Positions 18,508 to 25,433 of a DNA stretch of 64,000 bases are shown in pieces. The DNA is from Planotetraspora silvatica (GTDB taxonomy: Bacteria > Actinomycetota > Actinomycetes > Streptosporangiales > Streptosporangiaceae), in contig NZ_BOOQ01000031.1 in the NCBI RefSeq assembly GCF_016863315.1, positions 124,001 to 188,000 on the forward strand, written 5' to 3'. Under the pieces are notes generated by a model. It did not search any database, was not told where the DNA came from, and was given only the letters and a program-made list of their open reading frames with translations. Made by a program: the position numbers and the translations under genes. Within the stretch, counting starts at the first letter, position 1; each line of letters opens with the position of its first letter.

Positions 18508-18818
18508 TGCGATCTCCCGGGTGTCTTACAAATCGGTACACCCATAATGGCGTAGCCGGAATTCACTTTGTCCCACTTACCTCACTATTACCGCAGGTAA
18601 CAGCAAGCATCCACGATTACAATCCATTACCAGACAATCACAATGAGTTGGTTTTCGCACCACCTTGTGAAGAATCGGTTGTGACGTCCGACTGTGAGTG
18701 CAAGACTTCCGAATGAGCGCGGTTGAGCCGGGGCTGGCGGCGCTCATCACCCGGAGCCGTCAGGGAGGTGGATCGACAAGACCGGAGCTGGTCCGGTCCC
18801 AAGGGTGGGACACAGTAG
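18508..18818. other. AT-richer intergenic region, 311 bp, divergent promoters
   Basis: This region separates the amidotransferase-like gene (minus) from the flavohaemoprotein gene (plus). 18540-18690 is clearly less GC-rich than its surroundings and probably holds both promoters. Candidate segments include TTGTCCCACTTACCTCACTA and TTACAATCCATTACC. No terminator, RNA gene or credible ORF is seen. A site for a nitric-oxide-responsive repressor would be expected if this haemoprotein is regulated like Hmp, but I could not recognise one. Confidence 0.5.
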
Positions 18819-19934
18819 ATGACGCTTAATCCGCGCCTCGTCAAAGAGAGCTTCTCCGTCATCGAACCCGTCGCGGGTAAGGCCGCGGCGTTTTTCTACG
18901 GGCGACTGTTCGCGGAGAACCCACGACTGCGGGCGATGTTCCCGCCTGCGATGGACATGCAGCGTGACCGCCTTTTCAGCGCGCTCACGCGAATCGTCTG
19001 GTTGCTCGACAGCCCCGATGGTCTCGCGGCCTACCTCGGCCAGCTCGGGCGCGACCACCGCAAGTACGGTGTCGTCGACGAGCACTACACTGCCGTGGGC
19101 AACGCTCTCGTCGCCACGATCAAGCACTTCGCCGCCGACATGTGGACCGACGAGATCGAGTCCGCCTGGGTCGAGGCGTACGGCCTGGCCTCCTCCGCCA
19201 TGATCGAGGCGGCGGCCGCGGACGCCGGTGTCTCGCCCCCCTGGTGGCTGGGAGAGGTCGTCGACCACGACCGGCGGACCCGTGACATCGCCGTCATCAC
19301 GGTACGGCCGGCGCAGCGGCTGGAGTTCACGCCGGGGCAGTACGTCACCGTGCAGACCGCCCGGTGGCCACGGGTCTGGCGGACGTTCTCGATCGCCAAC
19401 GCGCCGCGCGACGACAACACCATCCGCCTCCACGTGCGTGCCATCCCCGGCGGATGGGTCAGCTCGGCACTCGTCCAGCACACCCGGATCGGCGACCAGA
19501 TCCTGCTCGGCCCGCCCGTGGGCACGATGGCGCCCGTCGAGTCGGACCGGGACATTCTGTTCGTGGCGGGCGGCACGGGGCTGGCCCCGCTGAAGGCCAT
19601 CATCGAGCACGTCATCGCGTCCGGCCGCAGGCCCAACATTCACCTGATCTTCGGCGCCCGGCGCTCGGCCGAGCTCTACGACATGCACGACCTCATCCGG
19701 ATGGAGTCGAGCTTCCCATGGTTGCGCGTGTTGCCCGTGGTCTCCGACGAACAGGCCTACGACGGGATGCGCGGGCGGCTGCCCGACGTCATGGAGCGCT
19801 TCCATTCCTGGGCCGAGCACGAGGTCTACGTCTGCGGCCCGGGCTCGATGGTGAACGAGACCGTCCAGCGGTTGCAGATGTCGGGCGTCCCCCTGTGCCG
19901 GATCCATCGCGACACCATCCAGGGCGAGCCCTAG
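18819..19934 (+). CDS. flavohaemoprotein-like globin-reductase fusion
   Basis: A 371-residue protein. Residues 1-135 are a globin domain: FFYGRLFAENPRLRAMFPPA, the distal segment MQRDRLFSALTRIV, and the proximal histidine in GRDHRKYGV. Residues 145-245 are an FAD-binding barrel (FTPGQYVTVQT and RTFSIANAP). The rest is the NAD(P)-binding domain (LFVAGGTGLAPLKAIIEHVI and EVYVCGPGSMVNETV). The layout is that of Hmp, which oxidises nitric oxide to nitrate or transfers electrons to haem-bound ligands. It is slightly shorter than the usual 400 residues. The start follows AAGGGTGGG. It is probably a monocistronic stress gene. Confidence 0.9.
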   Translation: MTLNPRLVKESFSVIEPVAGKAAAFFYGRLFAENPRLRAMFPPAMDMQRDRLFSALTRIVWLLDSPDGLAAYLGQLGRDHRKYGVVDEHYTAVGNALVATIKHFAADMWTDEIESAWVEAYGLASSAMIEAAAADAGVSPPWWLGEVVDHDRRTRDIAVITVRPAQRLEFTPGQYVTVQTARWPRVWRTFSIANAPRDDNTIRLHVRAIPGGWVSSALVQHTRIGDQILLGPPVGTMAPVESDRDILFVAGGTGLAPLKAIIEHVIASGRRPNIHLIFGARRSAELYDMHDLIRMESSFPWLRVLPVVSDEQAYDGMRGRLPDVMERFHSWAEHEVYVCGPGSMVNETVQRLQMSGVPLCRIHRDTIQGEP

Positions 19935-20029
19935 CCGACTCCCGTATCTCCCTGACCGGCCGCCGGTCTCCTGGCACGATGGGCCCAACCCGGAAAGGCG
20001 CCGTGCACGAAGCCCATCAGGAGGTGTTC

Positions 20030-21106
20030 ATGGAAGCCCTGCTCGCGATCGGCACGCGCAAGGGTCTGTTCATCGCACGCTCGTCCGGCGGCGGGCCCTT
20101 CGAGGTCGACCCCGTCCGCTTCTCCACCATCGGCGTCCACTCCGTGGCGATCGACACACGCGGGGAGACTCCGCGGCTGCTCGCGGGCATCGAGTACGGT
20201 CATTTCGGGCCCTCGGTGATGTGGTCGGACGACCTCGGGCAGACGTGGCAGGAGGCGGCCACGCCTCCGGTGGCGTTCCCCGAGCGGACGGGTGCCTCGC
20301 TCGCCCGCGTGTGGCAACTCCAGCCCTCGCCGACGGAGCCCGGCGTGGTGTGGGCGGGCGCCGAGCCCGCTTCGCTGTGGCGGTCCGAGGACGGCGGCAA
20401 GACCTACTCGCTCGTCGAAGGTCTGTGGGACCACCCCACCCGGCCCGAGTGGCAGCCCGGCGGGGGCGGCCTGTGCCTCCACACCGTCATCCCGCACCCG
20501 ACCGATCCCCGTCGCATCGCGGTGGCGGCCTCGGCCGTCGGATTCTTCCGCAGTTCGGACGGCGGCGCCTCCTGGGAGCCCGCCAACCGGAACATCCGGG
20601 CGCCCTTCCTGCCGGAGGGCGCGCAGTATCCCGAGTTCGGCCAGTGCGTGCACAAGGTGGCGCAACATCCGGCCCGGCCCGAGCGGCTCTATCTCCAGCA
20701 CCACTTCGGCGTTTACCGGTCCGACGACTTCGGAGGCTCATGGACGGACATCGGCTCGGAGTTGCCGTCGGACTTCGGCTTCCCGATCACCGTCCACCCC
20801 TCCGATCCCGACACGGTCTACGTGTTCCCGCTGCACGCCGACATGGACCGCACGCCGGTCGGCCACCGCTACAACGTCTTCCGCAGCGATGACGGCGGGG
20901 CGGGCTGGAAGAGCCTCGGCGACGGGCTCCCCGACGGGCCGGTGCACGCCGCGGTGCTCCGCGACGCCCTGGTGGCCAGCGAAGCGGGCGTCTTCTTCGG
21001 CACCCGTGACGGCGAGGTGTACGGGTCGGAGAACGCCGGCCTGAGCTGGACGCTGATCGCCCGCCACCTTCCCGACGTCCTCACCGTCCGTGCGGCGGTG
21101 CTCTGA
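20030..21106 (+). CDS. Asp-box (BNR/sialidase-like) beta-propeller protein
   Basis: A 358-residue protein from ATG 20030 (AGGAGG five bases upstream). It has at least six Asp-box loops: WSDDLGQTWQ, RSEDGGKTYS, RSSDGGASWE, RSDDFGGSWT, RSDDGGAGWK and SENAGLSW. These make a six- or seven-bladed propeller as in VPS10/sialidase-like proteins. It begins MEALLAIGTRKGLFIA with no signal peptide, so it is cytosolic. No sialidase arginine triad is evident, and an enzyme function should not be assumed. One base separates its stop from the MoaD-like gene, indicating tight coupling. Confidence 0.88.
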   Translation: MEALLAIGTRKGLFIARSSGGGPFEVDPVRFSTIGVHSVAIDTRGETPRLLAGIEYGHFGPSVMWSDDLGQTWQEAATPPVAFPERTGASLARVWQLQPSPTEPGVVWAGAEPASLWRSEDGGKTYSLVEGLWDHPTRPEWQPGGGGLCLHTVIPHPTDPRRIAVAASAVGFFRSSDGGASWEPANRNIRAPFLPEGAQYPEFGQCVHKVAQHPARPERLYLQHHFGVYRSDDFGGSWTDIGSELPSDFGFPITVHPSDPDTVYVFPLHADMDRTPVGHRYNVFRSDDGGAGWKSLGDGLPDGPVHAAVLRDALVASEAGVFFGTRDGEVYGSENAGLSWTLIARHLPDVLTVRAAVL

Positions 21107-21107
21107 G

Positions 21108-21416
21108 GTGACCAGGCCCGTCACGCTGGTCACCTTCGTGGTGCCGCACATGCTCCGGCACTGGATCGGTGACCGGTCGGAGGTCAGGGTCTTCGCGGTG
21201 GCGCCGCCGGACGAGGACATGCCCACGCTCGGGGCCGCCCTCGACACGCTCCGCCGTACGCACCCCTCGCTGGAGGAACGACTGCGCGACGCGGACGGCC
21301 ACATCCGGCGGCACATCAGCATGTTCGTCTGCGGGGAGAACGCACGACAGCTCGGAGGACTGTCGTGCGCGCTGCCACCCGGCGCCGAGGTCTACGTCCT
21401 GCCCGCGCTCGGTTAG
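21108..21416 (+). CDS. MoaD/ThiS family ubiquitin-like protein without terminal Gly-Gly
   Basis: A 102-residue beta-grasp protein from the GTG at 21108, one base after the preceding stop. It begins TRPVTLVTFVVPHMLRHWIG and includes LGAALDTLRRTHPSLEERL and HIRRHISMFVCGENARQLGG, the typical MoaD order. Family members end in Gly-Gly, which is adenylated and thiocarboxylated for molybdopterin or thiazole synthesis. Here the chain ends VYVLPALG, so that chemistry is doubtful. Coupling with an Asp-box protein suggests a shared, unknown role. Confidence 0.8.
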   Translation: MTRPVTLVTFVVPHMLRHWIGDRSEVRVFAVAPPDEDMPTLGAALDTLRRTHPSLEERLRDADGHIRRHISMFVCGENARQLGGLSCALPPGAEVYVLPALG

Positions 21417-21448
21417 GCGGGCGGGGCAGCGCCCCGGTCAGGCGGGGG

Positions 21449-22231
21449 TCAGACCTTCCGCCAGCCGGGGACCCAGGCGCCGTCCTCGACGACGTAGTCC
21501 CCGAACAGGGCTGGCGCCTCCTGCTTCATGAGCTCGCCGATCCGCTGGAACACCAGGCGGATCTCCTCTTCCGCGCCCACGGCCGTGCGGGACTCGATCG
21601 TGTGCCTGAGCGTGCGGACGTTGGCCGTCCAGACCAGGCCGGTCGCCAGGCCCTCGGGGGCGAAGCGGCGCATGAACGAGGTGTGGTGCTTCTTCTCGGC
21701 GAACTTCACCCCCTCCTCGTCGAGTCCGAAGTGGCCCGCCATCCAGGTCTGGAACTCCTCCAGCTGGTCGAGCACCGCGGTCGCGCGCTTCATCAGCTCG
21801 GCGTCCTCCTTGGCCCAGTCGGGGAACCAGAACGGAAGATCCGACAGGCGGACGAACCGCAGCGACTCCTGCGAGATGGCCACACCGGGCCGGTGCCGTA
21901 CGAGCTCGTGGGTGAAGACCCGGCTGACGTTGTGCAGGACGAAGCTGAAGCTGATGTGTTCGAGCACCGACCCGTGGGCGCTGGCGAGGATGTTCTGGAG
22001 GTACTGGGTCTGGTCGGTCCTGATCCGGGTCACGTTCGGGTTCAGCCCCGGCTCGAACGACCGGTAGCACAGCCGCCCGGCGAACTCCGCGAGGTTCTGC
22101 GCGTCGAACTCGCCGCGCTCCAGCCGATCCAGCCAGCTCTCCCCGCCGATCTCCCGCAGGTAGCGGGCGAGCTCGTCGTAGTCCAGCTCGGGCCGGGCGA
22201 CGATGAAGACCTCGGGTTCCACACTGCGCAT
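21449..22231 (-). CDS. thyX: FAD-dependent thymidylate synthase
   Basis: A 260-residue ThyX, making dTMP from dUMP with methylene-tetrahydrofolate and reduced FAD. Features are SVLEHISFSFVLHNVSRVFT, then HELVRHRPGVAISQESLRF and GLVWTANVRTLRHTIESR. The signature region reads RHR-x8-S instead of the classical RHR-x7-S, an apparent one-residue insertion. Length is near the family norm. Transcribed alone on the minus strand; the end is 32 bp from the MoaD-like gene and the start is 135 bp from the ABC exporter operon end. Confidence 0.93.
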   Translation of the reverse strand: MRSVEPEVFIVARPELDYDELARYLREIGGESWLDRLERGEFDAQNLAEFAGRLCYRSFEPGLNPNVTRIRTDQTQYLQNILASAHGSVLEHISFSFVLHNVSRVFTHELVRHRPGVAISQESLRFVRLSDLPFWFPDWAKEDAELMKRATAVLDQLEEFQTWMAGHFGLDEEGVKFAEKKHHTSFMRRFAPEGLATGLVWTANVRTLRHTIESRTAVGAEEEIRLVFQRIGELMKQEAPALFGDYVVEDGAWVPGWRKV

Positions 22232-22302
22232 GATGATCGTCCCCGTCCACTGTTGTACTTGGCGAGTAGGCCACCGCTCGGCTCACTCGGCCCAACACCC
22301 TA

Positions 22303-22331
22303 CCGATGGACGGCCTCGCGCCGTCCATCGG
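22303..22331 (-). terminator. hairpin after the ABC-2 exporter operon
   Basis: A perfect 11-bp stem, CCGATGGACGG / CCGTCCATCGG, with a 7-nt loop. It lies 36 bp beyond the stop of the permease gene and before the thyX start, both on the minus strand. No clear T-tract follows, as is common in high-GC actinobacteria. Confidence 0.7.
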
Positions 22332-22366
22332 CTCTCGGATGATCTCGCCGCGTTCCCGGGGTCCGC

Positions 22367-23149
22367 TCAGGTGATGTCGCGGCGGACCGTCGTGGCCGAG
22401 GCGACGACGGCGAACAGCAGCCCGTACGCGACGAGGACGAGCGCGCCGCCCCACGCGGGCAGCCACTCGGGCCTGCCGAGCCCGGTGTCGATGTCGATGC
22501 TCATCAGGGACTGTGCCGCCCCGCCCGGCAGCCACTTGCCCACCGAATGCAACGCCGGAATCGCGGTGAAGATGCTCTCGATCACATACGCCCACACCAC
22601 CGCACCGACGATGCCGGCGATCTGGTTGCGCACCAGCGCCCCGAGGCCGATGCCGAACAGCCCGTAGAGGGCCAGGCTCGCCAGGATGCCGATGCTCACC
22701 TGGGGGATGCGCGTCTCCGCCAAGGAGAACTCCCCACCGGAGAGCAGCACCGTGGGGACCACCGTGGCGGCCTCGAACACCAGGATCACGAGTGCGAACA
22801 ACAACCCGATCAGGAGACCGGTGATCAGCTTGGCGGCGATCACGCGCTCACGGCGCGGCGTGGTGAGGAAGGTTCCCGTGACCGTCTGGTAGCGGTACTC
22901 GGAGGTGATCATGACCACCCCGAGGATCATGACGAAGATCCCGCCGCTCGAGCCGACCGACCAGGCGACCTGGGCCCATTCCATGGTGTCCCGCTTGGGC
23001 AGGGCCGGCCCACCGTTCTGGCTCACCCCGGCGAACGCGATGATGAAGGCCAGGTTGACCCCGACCAGGACGACCATGACGATCAGCATGATCCACCACA
23101 GGCGCGTGGTGAACAGCTTGCGCAGCTCCGCCTTGACGAGCCCGATCAT
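22367..23149 (-). CDS. ABC-2 type transporter permease
   Basis: A 260-residue inner-membrane permease. It starts MIGLVKAELRKLFTTRLWWI, the usual amphipathic ABC-2 elbow, followed by six hydrophobic segments, including VWAYVIESIFTAIP. Together with the ATPase encoded immediately upstream it should form an exporter of the type annotated for drugs, lantibiotics or lipids; the substrate is unknown. The start codon overlaps the ATPase stop by 4 bp (ATGA), implying translational coupling. Confidence 0.9.
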   Translation of the reverse strand: MIGLVKAELRKLFTTRLWWIMLIVMVVLVGVNLAFIIAFAGVSQNGGPALPKRDTMEWAQVAWSVGSSGGIFVMILGVVMITSEYRYQTVTGTFLTTPRRERVIAAKLITGLLIGLLFALVILVFEAATVVPTVLLSGGEFSLAETRIPQVSIGILASLALYGLFGIGLGALVRNQIAGIVGAVVWAYVIESIFTAIPALHSVGKWLPGGAAQSLMSIDIDTGLGRPEWLPAWGGALVLVAYGLLFAVVASATTVRRDIT

Positions 23150-24036
23150 CGCTCCCCCGTCAGCTCGAGAAAGACCTTCTGCAGGTCGGACCGTTCCTGG
23201 GTCACCTCGGTCAGCACGACGCGCCGGTCGAGCGCGATCTGCCCGACGGCCTCGGCGCCGATCCCCCGGACGCGCAGAAGGCCGTCCTCCACCCGCTCGA
23301 CGGCGGCCCCCGCCGCCTCCAGCGCCGGAGCGAGCTCCGCCGCGTTGGTCGCGCGGACGCGGATGGCCGTGTCACCGTTCGTGGTGAGCTCCGCCAGCGT
23401 GCCCTGCCGTACGAGCCGGCCCTTGGCGATGATCACCACGTTGTCGACGGTCTGCTCGACCTCGGCGAGCACGTGGCTGGAGACCAGCACCGCGGCGCCC
23501 TGGTCGTGGGCCAGATGGCGGAGGAAGCCCCGGAGCCACTCGATCCCGGCGGGGTCGAGGCCGTTGGCGGGCTCGTCGAGAATGAAGATCTTGGGCCGGC
23601 CCAGCAGGGCGGACGACAGCGCGAGGCGCTGCCGCATGCCGAGCGAGAAGCCCCCTACGCGCTTGCCCGCGACGTCGGCGAGGCCGACCATTTCGAGGGC
23701 CTCGCCGGCCCGCTGATCGGGCAGGCCCGCGGCGACGCACAGGATGCGCAGATGGTCGAGGGCCGTACGGCCCGGGTGGAAACTCGTGGCTTCGAGCACG
23801 GCCCCGACCTCGCTCACAGGCTGGGGCAGCGTGACATAGCGCCTGCCGTCGACGAGCGCCTCCCCCGAGTCGGGGGTGACCAGGCCGAGCAGGCTACGCA
23901 GTGTTGTGGTCTTACCGGCGCCGTTGGGACCGAGATAGCCGGTGACAGAGCCCGCCTCCACAGTGAAGGAAACCCCGTCGACCGCTTTCACCGAGCCGAA
24001 CGACTTCGCAAGGTCGCGGATCTCAATGGCAGTCAT
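23146..24036 (-). CDS. ABC transporter ATP-binding protein (exporter, ABC-2 partner)
   Basis: A 296-residue ATPase. The Walker A motif is GPNGAGKT near residue 38, the signature is FSLGMRQRLALSSALLGRP, Walker B is IFILDEPANGLD, and the switch histidine is in VLVSSHVLAEVEQ. Residues beyond 220 form the extra C-terminal domain found in CcmA/DrrA-type exporters (TAIRVRATNAAELAPALEAA). It is the first gene of a two-gene operon with the permease. Confidence 0.95.
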   Translation of the reverse strand: MTAIEIRDLAKSFGSVKAVDGVSFTVEAGSVTGYLGPNGAGKTTTLRSLLGLVTPDSGEALVDGRRYVTLPQPVSEVGAVLEATSFHPGRTALDHLRILCVAAGLPDQRAGEALEMVGLADVAGKRVGGFSLGMRQRLALSSALLGRPKIFILDEPANGLDPAGIEWLRGFLRHLAHDQGAAVLVSSHVLAEVEQTVDNVVIIAKGRLVRQGTLAELTTNGDTAIRVRATNAAELAPALEAAGAAVERVEDGLLRVRGIGAEAVGQIALDRRVVLTEVTQERSDLQKVFLELTGER

Positions 24037-24097
24037 CCCGGCGATTATCTTGTGACCTGCGCGGCGTTTCCTCCTTCTTGATGATGATCCGCCGGAG

Positions 24098-25252
24098 TCA
24101 GAGGCGATACACCCGTCTGGCGTTGCCCGACCCGATCATGTGGGCGATCCTGGCCGCGTCCGCCGCGCTCCATTCCCCTTCGGCGATGCGGCCGGCCAGC
24201 ACCCGCGCGAGCCCTCGCCGGTGGTACACCGCCCCGAGGAGGCACAACTCCGCGACCCCGTAGCAGTCGGAGCTGAACATCTGCTTGTGGAAGGGGACGA
24301 GTTCGAGCATCTCCCCGAGGATCGCGGCGGATCCCGCGGCCGTGTACGTCAGCGCGAGGCCCACGTCGACGTAGACGTGCGGGAAGACCGCCGCCAGGTA
24401 GGCCGCCTGGCGGTGGAACGGGTAGCAGTGCAGCAGGACCACGGGCATCCCGGACGGCGCCACCGCCCGGATGAACCCCGTCAGCAGTGAGGGGTCCGAG
24501 CGGTGCAGGTCGAGGTCGGCGTCGCCGTACCCGCAGTGGAACTGGAGCGGCAGGCTCCGCTCCCTCGCGACGTCGACCGCCGCCCAGAGCAGGTGCCGCA
24601 CCAGGACGGGGTCGGTGAGCCGCTCCTTGGGATCGGACAGCCGCCGGCCCGCGGAGGCGATCACGGCTCCCCTGGACGGCCGGGAGGGGTCGAATCCGAG
24701 CCCGCAGCGGTAGGCGGCGATCGACTTCAGCCCCACCGCGCGCGCGGCCCTGACGGCGAGCTCGTCGCGCAGCGCCTTGACATAGCCCACGGCGGAAAGG
24801 CCGGCGGTGGCGACCTCCTGCTCGATCTGCTCCAGCCGGACCACCTCGTCGGCCGCGGCCCCGCCCGTCCGGCCCATCTCGGCCGCGCTGAGCAGCTCGG
24901 GCCGGTCGAGCCCGGTGTCCACGAGGAAGGCCGCGATGCCCGCCTTCCTCAGCAGCCGGCGGTTCACCTCGGCCGCGCCGAGTTCCGCCCTGCGGGACAG
25001 GTAGACCGCGGGCGACACGTGCGGCTCGAGGTCGAGAGCGGGGGCGCACCAGCGCCGGATCGCCATGCCCGCGGGAGTGTCGAAGTGCGTGGTGCCGGGC
25101 GGCGCGGGCGTGCCGGCCTCCGTGATCAGAGTCTCGAACTCCGACCTGGACAGGTCGTCGCGCCGCACGCCGTGACAGTGGTGGTCGACCATCGGGGCGA
25201 CGAGCGCGGCACGGACCGGGTCGGGCAGGGGCACGGGCAGCGCGTCGTCCAC
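24098..25252 (-). CDS. amidohydrolase family metal-dependent hydrolase
   Basis: A 384-residue TIM-barrel hydrolase of the amidohydrolase-2 type. N-terminal metal ligands are in MVDHHCHGVRRDDL. Later ligands are likely in PLQFHCGYGDADL, VVLLHCYPFH, VYVDVGLALTY and KQMFSSDCYG; the ACMSD/TatD-like layout is clear. It probably decarboxylates or hydrolyses a small aromatic or amide substrate; the substrate is unknown. I chose the GTG at 25252 because GGAG lies six bases upstream; a GTG at 25267 opens a longer frame but has no such site. A perfect hairpin overlaps the ribosome binding region. Confidence 0.85.
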   Translation of the reverse strand: MDDALPVPLPDPVRAALVAPMVDHHCHGVRRDDLSRSEFETLITEAGTPAPPGTTHFDTPAGMAIRRWCAPALDLEPHVSPAVYLSRRAELGAAEVNRRLLRKAGIAAFLVDTGLDRPELLSAAEMGRTGGAAADEVVRLEQIEQEVATAGLSAVGYVKALRDELAVRAARAVGLKSIAAYRCGLGFDPSRPSRGAVIASAGRRLSDPKERLTDPVLVRHLLWAAVDVARERSLPLQFHCGYGDADLDLHRSDPSLLTGFIRAVAPSGMPVVLLHCYPFHRQAAYLAAVFPHVYVDVGLALTYTAAGSAAILGEMLELVPFHKQMFSSDCYGVAELCLLGAVYHRRGLARVLAGRIAEGEWSAADAARIAHMIGSGNARRVYRL

Positions 25253-25260
25253 TCTGATCT

Positions 25261-25301
25261 CCGGCACGGGAGTGGACTTTACGGCTCCACTCCCGTGCCG
25301 G
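25261..25301. repeat. perfect 16-bp hairpin overlapping the amidohydrolase ribosome binding site
   Basis: CCGGCACGGGAGTGGA (25261-25276) and TCCACTCCCGTGCCGG (25286-25301) are exact reverse complements with a 9-nt loop. On the minus strand the hairpin ends at the GGAG that precedes the preferred GTG start at 25252. In the RNA it would sequester part of the ribosome binding site. It could be an operator for a dimeric protein or a translational control element. Confidence 0.8.
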
Positions 25302-25345
25302 CGCGCCTTTCGCGTCCCTCTTTACCTGCTTTACCCGGGCGGGCT

Positions 25346-25433
25346 CAGCGGATTCGCCCCGGCAGGTCCAGCGGGTTCAAGCGGGCGGGACCAGCGGATC
25401 CACCGGGTTCACCCGACCGGGCTCAGCGGGCGA
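25346..25433. repeat. degenerate short repeats of CAGCGGRTTC
   Basis: CAGCGGATTC (25346), CAGCGGGTTC (25369), CAGCGGATCC (25392) and CAGCGGGCGA (25424) recur at 23, 23 and 32 bp. The last overlaps the end of the anthranilate synthase gene. It looks like a decaying tandem repeat in the spacer. No function is suggested. Confidence 0.5.

Noticed and set aside
21417-21448. Terminator between the MoaD-like and thyX genes (GGGGC-AGC-GCCCC)
   Set aside because: The stem is only 5 bp with no tail; too weak to list.
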